Part shown: positions 23,120 to 33,897 of the stretch, piece by piece
Numbering within the stretch: the stretch's first letter is position 1
How the letters are laid out: every line of letters starts with the position of its first letter
Origin: Lytechinus pictus
Lineage: Eukaryota > Echinodermata > Echinoidea > Temnopleuroida > Toxopneustidae
DNA length: 64,000 nucleotides
NCBI RefSeq assembly: GCF_037042905.1
Contig: NC_087246.1
Location: forward strand, 31,672,001 to 31,736,000
Reading direction: 5' to 3'
Position numbers and translations under genes: made by a program
Notes under the pieces: model-generated
Told to the model about the DNA's origin: nothing
Database searches by the model: none
What the model saw: the letters and a program-made list of their open reading frames with translations, nothing else

Positions 23120-23187
23120 CAACTTTAAGTCTCTACACTAGTCGCATAAAGTGAGGTGAGGTTGTGATTCTGCATTCTTGGAAGTAC
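23120..23187 (-). other. Putative duplicated non-coding exon, 68 nt
   Basis: Minus strand: acceptor caattttttcag before 23187, donor aaagttg|gtaagttcc after 23120. Its 3' half (ctttatgcgactagtgtaga…) is nearly identical to that of the 61-nt segment at 24200-24260, including the donor. The 7-nt length difference would shift a reading frame, so if transcribed it is likelier untranslated. Confidence 0.3.
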
Positions 23188-23244
23188 CTGAAAAAATTGA
23201 GTGTAGCAACCAAAACATAAAATAAAACAAAAAGACATTAATAT

Positions 23245-23350
23245 AATAACAAGACACTTTTTTAAATAGTGCTTAATTCATCACAACGACATGTCTAAGC
23301 GCTTTACAGATATATTATTACCCAGGTCATCGAATTCAATTGGTAATTCC
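23245..23350 (-). mobile_element. SINE 3'-part fragment
   Basis: In reverse orientation it reads 'gacctgggtaataatatatc' then 'tgtaaagcgcttagaca' and 'aagcactatttaaa'. This matches the general plan of the tail of the tRNA-derived SINE at 40636 (gggtaatata…gcgcc…gcgctata). The tRNA-like head is missing. Confidence 0.45.
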
Positions 23351-23389
23351 CGCACACAATGTGTGAACATCCTCCACTCCCATTGAGCA

Positions 23390-23560
23390 ATTCAATGTAG
23401 CAGCAGTGCTAAACTTAGAAACTACTAGAAAATAATTATTCACAAAAAAACACTACCAGGTACATTCATTTGCCCGAAAAGATATTAGACCATGATCATG
23501 TGTAAGACCTAAGTCTTATCAGAGTTATTTGACCTTGGACCTTGGACCTGAGACCATGGC
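23390..23560 (+). repeat. GTCTCACCTGCAT-family fragment
   Basis: Contains 'caattcaatgtagcagcagtgct' type sequence followed by 'actactagaaaataattatt', matching the internal start of the family, then a diverged 'ttgaccttggac' stretch. Both termini are missing. Confidence 0.5.
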
Positions 23561-24199
23561 AAGAGAATCAGGTATACTTTTGTATGTGGAATAATATTAA
23601 AAAACATAATTTCTTAATTTGAATATCAATGTAATGAATTTGATTTACTATTGTTGTGTCAATTCTTAGCCAACACATAGAATAACATCTGTCGCCAGAC
23701 ATTGCAAAACAGTGCATAGATCTGACAGCATCAAGTTTGTAATGTATACACACAATGCTTTTCTTTATAATAAACCAAGCAAACTTATTGTGAGCTTAAT
23801 TAGTAGTCCATCAGACCCTTGAAATAAATATGGCGCAAGAGTGATTCTGTCTGTAGGGGCAAAAGGTTAATGCCTCAATACGCACAACTGCATGCGTACA
23901 GTAATAAATTCACCAGACTAAAACCATAGATGGAATGACCAAGAATTACAGGCCACTGCCTTCTTCCTATACCAGATAATGATGATGATGAAGAGGAACA
24001 TGAGCAAAAATAACACTTTTTTCAAAATATGCAAATTCTGTGCTTTAATGACTCCATAACAAATCTTGCTATATCCCATGCTTGGATTAGACTTGATAAT
24101 TTGTATATTGGAAGATTTGATAGGTTTTCAGGGGGATCTTACTTTAGATGTTATATATCAAAGAAAATAATTAATAAAATAAGTTATTATAGAACTTAC

Positions 24200-24260
24200 C
24201 AACTTCAAGTCTCTACACTAGTCGCATAAAGGGATGTTGTGATTGCAATCTTGCAAGTTC
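24200..24260 (-). other. Putative duplicated non-coding exon, 61 nt
   Basis: Minus strand: acceptor catttattttcag before 24260, donor gaagttg|gtaagttc after 24200. Closely related to the segment at 23120-23187, including flanking 'ttagatgttata' and 'ccaaaacataaa' sequence, so the exon and its flanks were duplicated together at about 1.08-kb spacing. Confidence 0.3.
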
Positions 24261-24315
24261 CTGAAAATAAATGTGTGTGTGGACACCAAAACATAAAAAT
24301 AAAATTTTAAAAAGG

Positions 24316-24600
24316 CGAGCGCATCTGGCAGTCTCACCTGCATTGCGCAATTCAATATAGCAGCAGTGCTGACTTTGAAAACTACTATAAATAGTTATTC
24401 ACAAAAAACACCATTCAAATGATTCAATACTACGTTCATTGACAATAAATGACATTTTACCTTGATCATGTGACCTAAGACTTGTCAGTGATACTTGATT
24501 ACCCCGATTTCTACGTATTATAAAGTATATCTATTACCTTGGAAAGTTATGACAGCAATCTAACAATTACCTCCAACATGGCCCTCGCACATGCCATGTT
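24316..24600 (+). repeat. GTCTCACCTGCAT dispersed repeat, partial copy
   Basis: Starts 'gcgcatctggcagtctcacc', then 'tgcattgcgcaattcaatat' and 'agcagcagtgctgactttg'. Follows the family for about 280 bp and ends in 'acctccaacatggccctcgc'. Confidence 0.75.
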
Positions 24601-24819
24601 TTGAAAAAACAGTGAATAATTAATCAAGTGTGAGGAACTCCATGTCGGCTGTAAATCACCAATTTTGAGGCTGATAGAAGCATGGAAAACAAGTGAAACT
24701 TTGTGTAAAGTAAGAATATTAAATTTGATTGTTTTTAAAGATCATGATGTTGCATGAATTTTTTATTTTTCACCATAAAATTCCATCTTTGTCAATTGGA
24801 GTATCAGAACGAGTTCACG

Positions 24820-25220
24820 TTCGGGTAACCCAGGGAGCTCCGGCCCACGAAGCTTGCCGCAGCCCAGGAGTCCACCGTGCATTTAGACATAGACACAGGA
24901 CAAGGGTAGATTGTGGTCATAATAACTTGGAAGAAAATTGTGTAAACAGAAATTATGCACTTACCACGATTATATGGATGAAGGTCTATCATGTGGCAGT
25001 ATCCTGACATCGAGGCACAGACTGGAACCTCAAAAAAAAGAAAAGTTCTGTCCTTCTACCCCAGTCTCGATCGGCCATTTTGTAATGAATTTTGAAAAAA
25101 TTAGGAGGGGTATCGCAACAGAACTTTTCGCTTTTTTGAGGTTCCAGTCTACCCTAGTCCCATGTCTATGTCTGGCTCAGGCCCGCTTCGCAGCCGGAGC
25201 TCCCTGGGTTAATGTTCGGG
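24820..25220. repeat. Inverted repeat with a nested inner inverted repeat
   Basis: Outer arms: gttcgggtaacccagggagc (about 24820) against gctccctgggttaatgttcg (about 25198-25217), with acatagacacagg against cccatgtctatgt next inside. Inner arms: cctcaaaaaaaagaaaagttctg (25029) against cagaacttttcgcttttttgag (25119). A fragment of the outer arm recurs at 27390-27475. Non-coding. Confidence 0.75.
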
Positions 25221-25275
25221 TAGGTGGAGCTTAGCAGTAGTGAAGTGGAGCCTGCACGAACATCACTTGAGGTAG
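25213..25275. repeat. Solo arm end of the 25780-26402 palindrome
   Basis: gttcgggtaggtggagc…cctgcacgaacatcacttgaggta matches the right arm end at 26320-26385 in the same orientation. Confidence 0.7.
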
Positions 25276-25414
25276 AGGCACACCTACAGTTTTAAATTAA
25301 AACAGGTAGAGAGATACACGTACATCTTTAACTTAAAACCACTCACACATACTGTGAGGTTAATATTACTAACCTTGCATCATGAACCACGTGCTGCAAT
25401 CCCACTTCTGGTGT

Positions 25415-25637
25415 CCACAAGCACAACACACGACTTGTACTGCTTGATTTTTCTGTATGCAGCGGCATGTAATGAACCCTTGCGTGACTTAGTTAGAGTT
25501 AGATCTATACACAAATAATTATTATCTGAGAATAGATCAAACTCTAACTAAATCACGCAAGGGTTCATTACAATTTACATGCCGCCGCGCACAGAAAAAT
25601 CAAGCAATAAAAGTCGTGTTGTGCTTGTGGACACGAG
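25415..25637. repeat. Inverted repeat, ~90-bp arms
   Basis: gtgtccacaagcacaacaca (25415) pairs with gttgtgcttgtggacac (about 25620-25636), and aacccttgcgtgacttagtt with aactaaatcacgcaagggtt across a ~40-bp loop. Non-coding foldback. Confidence 0.8.
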
Positions 25638-25779
25638 AAATAATAGAACCAGAAGTGAATCAACTTGACAGTCAGCATGCATGTATTAAACAATGTTGAG
25701 GATAGAACTTGCAACCCAAACACCATAACACAGTTAATCAATGGGCATGGCACAAGTGCAGTTTCGCACCGGTCGATTA

Positions 25780-26402
25780 CCACTACCAGTACTACCTCAG
25801 GCGATGTTCGTGCAGGCTCCACTCCAATTCACTACCGCTACACTACGCTCCACCTACCCGAACATCGGGACAGTGAACCAATTCGGATATACCGAGTCAC
25901 AAAAGGTGGGATCAAATGGTGGTTTATTGTAAAAAATCTAGGAAAAATATGTAACAAGGGATATGAATGACTTAATATCTTACTCTACACCCGTACAATA
26001 TTTCACTCCGTGTCCATCCTCCAGTTATACTCAAAATTGGTGATTTTGGGCCAGTATCTTTTTCCTCACGATCGCATGCAATTTTTTAAAATCGGCCGTG
26101 AATAATACGTGTGAGGAAAAAGATACTGGCCCAAAATCACCAATGTTGAGGATAACCGTAGGCGTAGGATGAACACGGAGTGAAATACGGTGTAGAGTAA
26201 GATATTAAGTCATTCATATCCCTCGTTACATATTTTTCCTAGATTTTTTACAATAAACCACCATTTGATCCCACCTTTTGTGACTCGGTATATCCGAATT
26301 GGTTCACTGTCCCGATGTTCGGGTAGGTGGAGCGTAGTGTAGCAGTAGTTAAGTGTAGTGGAGCCTGCACGAACATCACCTGAGGTATACCAGTACCAAT
26401 AC
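25780..26402. repeat. Large near-perfect palindrome, ~290-bp arms
   Basis: The left arm (ctaccagtactacctcaggc … ggtgattttgggccagtatc) and right arm (gatactggcccaaaatcacc … acctgaggtataccagtacc) pair with few mismatches, centred near 26090. Conserved frames in both arms are mirror images of one sequence, not two genes. Such long arms could produce a double-stranded RNA hairpin if transcribed. Confidence 0.85.
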
Positions 26403-26561
26403 AACTTACAAGCATACCTCACCACAACCATAACACTAACATGACTAACTGTTCACAAATGTCCTAGCAAGTCACATTTCAAGGTCAATATACCCACCGC
26501 TTTTCTAAATATCGCAATCAGGAAAGGCTAAATTTCAATATATTATGGCTTCGCTCTGCAT

Positions 26562-27200
26562 ACCGTAAGGGCACTAGTATTCAACCCGTTTGGAGAGTTT
26601 CCTCAAATTTATAGAAATATAGAATTTACCTGAATTTCAGACCCGTCTTATTTCCAAGAGCAAATGCTGGTTATTCTTTTTCCGTTATTTTTTTCTTCAA
26701 CCAGTTGACTGTGTGCGCGGGCGATCGAATTATACGGCGACGGATTTTGGTACTAGTATTCAACCCGTCGGCACTAATATTCAACCTAGCGATGAAAGAT
26801 GGCCCTGTCTCTCGATCTGCTCTTGTCCCATCCGACTATGGACTAGACCATTTGAGATGAGACCAGACAGGGAATTAATCAAAGCCAGAGACTTACATAG
26901 ATCTAGATCTAATTTAGCAATCTAAACCCTTTTGAGATTTGCTATCAATCCTCACTAGGTTGAATACTAGTAGCCTAGGCCTACAATGTACCATTCAGTG
27001 CAAAAGGCCATCGCCGCATAATTCGATCCTCCGCGCATGCAGTCGACAGATTGACAAAGAAAATATCGACAACAGATTACCCTGGAAGTCAAAGGAATGA
27101 AATTAAGATAAATTCCCTATTTCTTAATATTTTGGGGAATATGTCAAAATCTTTGAATTATGCCGGGTTGAATACTAGTAGGCCTACCCATACGGTATAG
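26562..27200. repeat. Inverted-terminal element, 'ctagtattcaacccg' ends
   Basis: Outer ends accgtaagggcactagtatt (26564) and gaatactagtaggcctaccc…acggt (27173-27197) are inverted copies. A second pair lies inside: gcgatcgaattatacggcga (26720) against tcgccgcataattcgatc (27010). 'ctagtattcaacc' occurs four times in all. No coding frame. Confidence 0.7.
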
Positions 27201-27924
27201 TCATGCAGGTCAGTCTCATGCATCTATGGCTGCTTGGATTCGCCATGCACCATAATGTTGGTATGGACTGATGTTAGCGACCAAAACTTCAAAAAGACTC
27301 CCCTGCGGCATGCCAGCAGTTAATTTGCAGCATGTTCACTTCACATGATTTGGTTGCTAACTTCAGTCCACATATTACCCTAGTCCCGTGTCTATACTGC
27401 AGTGTGTCTATGGCCAAATACACGGTAAGCGCCCTGGGCTCCCGCCAGCGTAGCGGGCGGGAGCTCCCTGGGTTACCTAGGCCTATAACTTAGAGCAGCC
27501 AAGACTGGCAAGAGTATTCAAGGCTATTACATACGAATAACGAATGAAATGCGGTAGACCATAGATTGTATAAATTCACGCGCCGAATTATATTACATAA
27601 ACTGAAATTGTATTATTCTTTCTGTATTAATACTCACATGTTTTATGGAATATTGATGGTACCGTCGGGGAACAGTGTACTACTGAACTGAAGTGATTTT
27701 CTCGCACAAACTCCCCATTCGGTGCGCGCGCGTACATTATAATTGCAATTAACACTTTATCGCGAACTTACCCGGCGAGTTACACGTTAAGCTCAGGTCC
27801 TCTTTAAGACCTTAACATACGTGTACATGTACAATGTACGTCAGTATGACATCATCAGCTTGCTACTTGCATATGCTTAGAGCTCTTTCACCAAAATAAT
27901 GCAGAGGTTAGAATGTCATACATT
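27201..27924. other. Intergenic, with a fragment of the 24.8-kb inverted repeat
   Basis: 27380-27475 repeats words of the 24820-25220 element (tagtcccgtgtctat, gcgggagctccctgggttac). The remainder shows no gene. Confidence 0.45.
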
Positions 27925-28470
27925 ACTTTATTATCCCTTGTCTAATTTGGATGAATTGAGACGCCATCCTAGTCAGCACATGAGATTTAAAAAAATTCAA
28001 ATTACCAGGCAGTGACAGTATTGTTGTAAGTACAGAGCAAAGATCAGGAATATGGTAGGTCTTCTCAAATTGTATTTGGATTGATCCAAGGTTGTTGACA
28101 ACTGGAGGAGAGGAAGGAGCTAATTCCATGGCCTTGGAGCAGTAGTGGAGAAAGTTGCATCACCAGTAGCTAATTTGTAGGTGCGTAATGATCACAAAAA
28201 TAAAAAGGCAAGTGCGCCTAGAATGGAAATGACGCACAAGGGATTCCTTATAATACATGTAATCTGGATCTCTGTCATTGACTTTGAAAATCAGGAGACG
28301 GACACTGATGTTCATGTATATCCTTTCCTTGACTTGCAGCCAGCGAAGTTGGCGTATGGCAAATGGCACAATAGATGCAGCATTCTGTACTATCTGCAGT
28401 CAGTCCAGATCGCCCTAATTCAAGCACGAAGAGCATTACAATAGTCCAGTTTAGATTGCGCTAAACCATA
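27925..28470 (-). mobile_element. Decayed LINE reverse-transcriptase C-terminus (CR1/L2-like)
   Basis: Reading leftward from about 28450, broken minus frames give DYCNAL, then VQNAAS…, then I-R-Q-L-R-W-L-Q-V-K-E-R-I-Y and, after a frame change, A-P-R-P-W-N near 28125. This is the order of motifs at the end of many CR1/L2-type LINE proteins (DYCNALL; LQ.vQNAAARl; LHWLPV..RI.fK; aP.LWNsLP). Stops and frameshifts are frequent, so it is dead. The 5' portion is missing. Confidence 0.6.
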
Positions 28471-29275
28471 TGGACTGCTTTGTGGCAAGTAGAAATATAA
28501 AAGGCACTTCCCATCGGCCTTTATTCTTCCAATCTGTTTGATGTTATACTGGTAGGGAGCAGGTTCCAATAGCACTATGAAAGGAGTTACGAAACCAGAT
28601 GAATGGGTGCAGATTCAGGACACCTTCCATTCCAACTTAAGGCATCTGCAAAAATAACAGAAGAAGATAAACATAAAAGCCTTTCCTGTATTAACTATTT
28701 TATATTCATTAAAAACTACATGGTTTCAATATCAATTTCCAAACTTTTTAAAAAATGATTAAAAAACAATGTGGGGTTTGTTACATATTTATACTTCAAA
28801 TATTAACATGTAAAGTCAAGTCCGGGGAGGGGGCTTGATGCCCTCATGATCTGCTGCACCTCCAAACCATCTCTGTATAGGGAAGGACATTTTAGAGTAA
28901 ATTTATTTTTGAAAAAATATTTATTTTAATTAAACATGATTTTAATTCATGCTTTTTTTAAATGTGTTTTAAATGGTTATGGGATAATTCCATCAGTTTG
29001 AATAAGAAATTACAAGTTGCCAATTTCACATAACGAAGATCAATTCTGATGTGATCATAAATGCACATTAGGTGTTGATGTTTCACTTATGCCTATCTAT
29101 TACGTTTGAATTGACAACAGCATGAACCTTGTAAGAGCATTACACAAGCTTTGTATCAGAGTGGTTACAAAATCAAAATTATTTAACTGCATCTCATGTT
29201 CATGCACATGTAAATAATCAAAATAACACAATAATAATAAAAAATACCTTCCAAAAAGGATACATTTTTACTCAC
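28471..29275. other. AT-rich intergenic DNA
   Basis: An acceptor-like site on the minus strand (gttatttttgcag, near 28652) precedes the LINE remnant, but no donor or open frame defines an exon. Nothing else recognised. Confidence 0.35.
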
Positions 29276-29372
29276 CATTATATCTGCATGAATATTGTTC
29301 TTTTAGTCCACCTATAATGATACAGCTGATGAGAGTTTGAATGATAGTATCAAGATGGTGCTTCTACCAGGG
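29276..29372 (-). other. Putative non-coding minus-strand exon, 97 nt
   Basis: Minus strand: long pyrimidine tract and acceptor (tctctcttttttgcag) before 29372, and a strong donor (ataatg|gtgagtaa) after 29276. All frames contain stops. The quality of both borders is the only support; it would fit a spliced non-coding or 5'-UTR exon. Confidence 0.3.
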
Positions 29373-30869
29373 CTGCAAAAAAGAGAGAGAGAAAAAAATG
29401 TTAACCTCAATCATGCCAAGAAATTGCAGAATCTACAAGTACATGTCCCAGCCATGGCACATGCACAGTAGGTAAGACGCAAAATATATGGTGTAGTAAG
29501 CCTAAGGGTCCTACAAGTAATTCTTCGCATGTGCCACTCATTAATGTGCATGCAATTTCAATGTTCAATTTTTACATGGAACTGTAACAGCAGTGTCAGT
29601 GTGAGGAACATATTAATGCAAAGAGTATCCAGCAACTGTTTGCAGCTTACTTTATGTCACTTCAATTTTTGTCTTTTTAAGAATAATAATATGAATCTTT
29701 TAAAGTGCATAGCTTTCGTAATGGGCAGGAACCCTTTCAAATGTGGCTGGCAAAATGAGGCATTTAGAAAATTTTGCAGGATTTTTAAGGTAAGATATGG
29801 TCTAATTTTCAGATCTGAGAATTCTAGATCTAATCATCATCTTGATTTTTAACTTCCACAAATTAAAGACAATCTGTATAAAAGCTTTAAATATACAATA
29901 GTAATAGGCCCTAAATGTGGTTAAGTTAGGCCTTACATTATTTTTTTAAATTTATGAATATGAATATGAATTTATGAATATATTATTATTCTTATACTTA
30001 ATCTTTAGTAGTTTTAGAACACATTAAATTGAATAGATATTTGGCCAAAAAATCTGACAAATTTTGAGGTGAAATTAGTTTTCTGGCATCGCCAGATCAA
30101 CCGTTGCGAACTGTATTAGCGCCAAATTACACTCTAAACTTGTCATTAGAACGTCCAAACCGATACACGTTGTTATGTTTGTAAGACTGTGCTAACAGTC
30201 AACGTCGAGGGCTCAATCCCCTTTATGTACACATGATCACAATATGATCGGACATCTTGGAACAGATTAAATCATCTCAACTTCTAAATTCATTGTATCT
30301 AGTTTTATGTCTCGGAGTTCCTAAATACTACACACGTCAGCCTGGAATCTAATACTAGCACAATCAGCTATGCATTTGCACCAATTCTCTCTGTATTTTC
30401 TTGCATATGGACGTCACTCCAGTTAAAGGTCATGTCATTGTGTTATATAGCTTGGGAATTGCAAGCAAGTGATCCTTCGAAATGTTTACCTGCTTACAAT
30501 TAACATTTCTTAAGCCTTAATTTTTTATATTTAGATTACAAAGGCTTACAAATTGGACAAATTAAATGTTTGCCCAAAAATTATTGTGGGAAAGGTGGAT
30601 TTTTTACGGAAATCCATCTTTGTGTACCAAGTTCTACAAGCAACAGAGACTTGTCTAGGCTCCGTGAATAAAAATACCCCTGGTACAATGTAAAAATGAT
30701 AAAAATATCATCACAGAGTCCTCTAAGTACAGTTAGGACTATTGACAGATAAGGTGCCCCAAGATTGCGCACATCCGAATCTGCGCGATTCTGATAATGG
30801 AAGATATGCAACGACTCCAAACAAAAAATAAACTTTACACCTGAAAGAGCCTACTGTACTTAGTCTTAC
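29373..30869. other. No gene recognised
   Basis: About 1.5 kb of AT-rich DNA without a recognisable protein motif, RNA gene or element terminus. Confidence 0.4.
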
Positions 30870-31042
30870 CTACTGCCCGATGCCTCCTGACATGTAGAGC
30901 AACAACAAAGGACCTCCACTCCTGGCGGCCGGTGGTTCTGGGCCTTCTTCTGGAAACTCCCCCGGGCTAGGTCATATTCATCGACTTCTTCTCCTCAAAT
31001 GTGATGCCAGGACAGGTAGTTTTGGGTCTCCCTCTCTTTCTC
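30870..31042 (-). mobile_element. LINE ORF2 3' tail bounded by splice signals (possible exonised fragment)
   Basis: The minus-strand frame reads R-K-R-G-R-P-K-T-T-C, then F-E-E-K-K-S-M-N-M-T, one stop, and later R-Q-E-W-R-S-F-V-V-A-L near the end. This fits the 'RGRP..TW…dl…W…aqdR..WR.lV.AL' tail of many animal LINE proteins, with a TAG where a Trp codon is usual. Unusually, the fragment begins right after an acceptor (tgacatttcag) and stops right at a donor (cagtag|gtaagac). It may have been captured as an exon of a minus-strand transcript, or the sites may be coincidence. Confidence 0.5.
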
Positions 31043-32392
31043 CTGAAATGTCATAAACAGATCTATTCATAAAAAATCTGACTCAAAATGGTGGGAAAAT
31101 AATGAATTTAGGGCATTGGCAAGAGTTCCATATGCACTCCCCTAACATAGAAAAACATGAAGAAGGTTCAGAATAATATATCTAGCACAATATAGAACAT
31201 ATATGATGGGGGAGTGGATAGTACTAGGAGTGGAAATACATACTAAAATATGGCTTTATACCGTCAAATTTCGAGCATGTATGGATGTATCTAGTGTGTG
31301 TAATTGTCCATAGACATCGGTTTATTTACTCAAGGGTCTATGTCACTCTGTGAGTCAAGTCTAGTCGAACTATTGGCTGATAATCGTTAAAATACCCCTT
31401 CCGGTATCAGCACTTCTCGCTAGCATAGCAGGAACAGGTCTTGACTGTAAATAAAACGAGGTGATCTCAAGTCCCAACTTAGGTGCCAACACAACGGTAA
31501 GAAAAAAATTATAGGAAAATCTGAAATGAACGAACTGGAATGGAATTAAGTCTCAACAATCTTATTTTTGATCATGTTGGTGGGGGGTGCATTGGAATTG
31601 CATATGAAACGATCTTTCCTGGGCATTTCATGTGACGGCCTCAAAATGCAGCCTCTGTGACTGCTTTCTTATCGAAATCTTCGCATCATGTGTAATAGGT
31701 CTGTGTAAAGTGAATAGGTGCGCAGACATCGGCCACTATTAGTATTACCTAGTTGTTGTGTGTCCGGACAGGTTGTGTGTCCGGACGATCAATTTTAGAA
31801 AGTCATTTGGAAAAAATTACAAGCGAAGTTCCATCAATTTTTAGTACAAAATGTTAGGAAATATTATTTATAAGGAACAAAATAGAAGATGATTAAAAGT
31901 ATTGAATTCATATTTTTAGTGTAATCCAAAGACAAAAAAGAAGGCTTCAAAAAGATAAACTGTCCGGACACCCGACCCCCATCCTACCAGTACCACTAAT
32001 CATTTTGTTCAATCAAAATGACCATGACTGGCCGAGATTTTTTCCCAAGAAAATCAATTATTTCTCTCAATTTTTTATGAAACTTTTTGCACACTTACTC
32101 ATAAGAATACAAGGAACATCATCAATTGAAAGATTTTGTAAAATAATAGGAAATTCACGTTAAATCTAAAACTCAAATCGTTAGGTGTGCTGTGTGCAGA
32201 CTTTGAGACCACCAGCCAGTGGTCCACATCACAGCAGCGAGCAGGCGCTCGGGGCCGGGCGAGCGCCCGGTTGGACAGGGTGGGATTGCCAGTGTCATGT
32301 CATTTTCATTGACGAAATCTTTAGCTAGTTGCAAGCCGGGGCATTTAACAAACTACGAAAAGAAAATCATAGAAAATGGTTATCTAACTTAC
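31043..32392. other. Intergenic, with a small GTCCGGAC inverted repeat
   Basis: At 31755-31975 the word tgtgtgtccggac (twice on the left) is mirrored by gtccggacac on the right, about 200 bp apart. No gene recognised in the rest. Confidence 0.4.
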
Positions 32393-32570
32393 TGTTTAGC
32401 CTACTGCAAATGTCTTCGAAGTCGTTGTCCATATCTAACCCGTATTCTTTAAGTAGTTGAATTATTAACGGCCTTCTTCGTCACACTTCTCGATATGATG
32501 GAGCTCAATAAACTGCAACGCAACGGAATTCTTTTCAAATGTTGGCGGTAAGTGCGCATGCGCAAGCCTG
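32393..32570 (-). promoter_or_regulatory. Possible promoter and first exon of an unknown minus-strand gene
   Basis: A perfect NRF1-type palindrome TGCGCATGCGCA lies at 32553-32564, beside GC-rich sequence, upstream of a minus-strand ATG at 32432 in good context (gatATGg). The short open segment codes MDNDFEDICSRLN and ends at a good donor (ctaaaca|gtaagttag, exon edge 32393, phase 1). Acidic N-terminal coding starts of this kind are common, and NRF1 sites mark animal promoters. No downstream coding exon in the right phase was found. A plus-strand alternative (ATG near 32493 with donor ggcg|gtaagtgc) exists. Confidence 0.3.
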
Positions 32571-32667
32571 TCACCGCCCCCCCCGGCCCCCCCCCCCGGC
32601 GAATCAATTTTTAATTTTGATAGGGGGTGAGCTGAGGGGGGTCTAAGTTATGGGTGCGATAACTTTT

Positions 32668-33897
32668 TTGTGTGGTATTTCTGATTTTCAACAGAAGGGC
32701 AATAACACACAAATACCACATATTTGAATTGACATTACCACACAATGGGCTAATGTGGTAACATGCATGCTTTCATGTGGTAATTTTGATTTACCACAGC
32801 AGTATAACAATACCACACAAATACCACATATTTGAATAGACATTACCACACAATAGCATCATGTGGTATTGCATTCATGCGGTAAGTTTGATTTACCGCA
32901 GAGCATAACACCACAAAAATACCACATATTTGAATTTACATGTACCACACAATGGGCTAATGCGGTATAACATGCTTTCATGTGGTAATTTTGATTTACC
33001 ACAGCAGTATAACAATACCACACAAATACCATATATTTGAATTTACATTACCACACAATGGCATCATGAGGTACATGCATTCATGTGGTAATTTTGATTT
33101 ACCACAGAAGTATACAATACCACACAAATACCACATATTTGAATTGACATTACCACACAATGGCATCATGTGGTAACATGCATTCCTGTGGTAATTCTGA
33201 TTTACCACAGCAGTATAACAATACCACACAAATACCACATATTTGAACTGACATAACCACACAATAGCATCATGTGGTATTGCATTCATGCGGTAAGTTT
33301 GATTTACCGCAGAGCATAACACCACAAAAATACCACATATTAATTTGAATTTACATTACCACACAATGGGCTAATGCGGTAACATGCTTTCATGTGGTAA
33401 TTTTGATTTACCACAGCAGTATAACAATATACCACACAAATACCATATATTTGAATTTACATTACCACACAATGGCATCATGAGGTACATGCATTCATGT
33501 GGTAATTTTGATTTACCACAGAAGTATACAATACCACACAAATACCACATATTTGAATTCACATTACCACACAATGGCATCATGTGGTAACATTCATTCC
33601 TGTGGTAATTTTGATTTACCACAGAAATATAACAATACCACACAAATACCACATATTTGAATTTATATTACCACACAATGGCATCATGAGGTAACATGCA
33701 TTCATGTGGTAATTTTGATTTACCACAGAAGTACCACATAGACAACAAATTACCACAGCTACCAGCTGACGTTACCACACAAGGATATGGAAAATTACCA
33801 CAGATGTTCATGTGGTAACCATGTGGTAACCTACATTCATGTGGTAATTCGTGTGGTAAAGCCGGGTACCACACAGTTATACCACACGACATTTTTG
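32668..33897. repeat. ~104-bp TACCACA satellite with a 4-monomer higher-order repeat
   Basis: Ten or so monomers contain 'ttaccacacaatggcatcat', 'gtggtaattttgatttacca' and 'aataccacatatttgaatt'. Monomer variants repeat in order: the 'gcggtaagtttgatttaccg' form at about 32879 and 33291, and the 'gaggtacatgcattc' form at about 33068 and 33480. Blocks ~32820-33215 and ~33225-33630 are therefore near-identical 4-mers of about 412 bp. Each monomer has accaca/tgtggt inverted words. The array cuts directly into the Gypsy pol gene at about 33897. Confidence 0.9.

Noticed and set aside
25665-26431. Matching 70-100-codon frames on opposite strands
   Set aside because: They are the two arms of one palindrome, so the same sequence is read twice.
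31755-31975. GTCCGGAC inverted words as a MITE
   Set aside because: Inverted similarity is limited to about 10-13 bp with no target duplication; left as a note.
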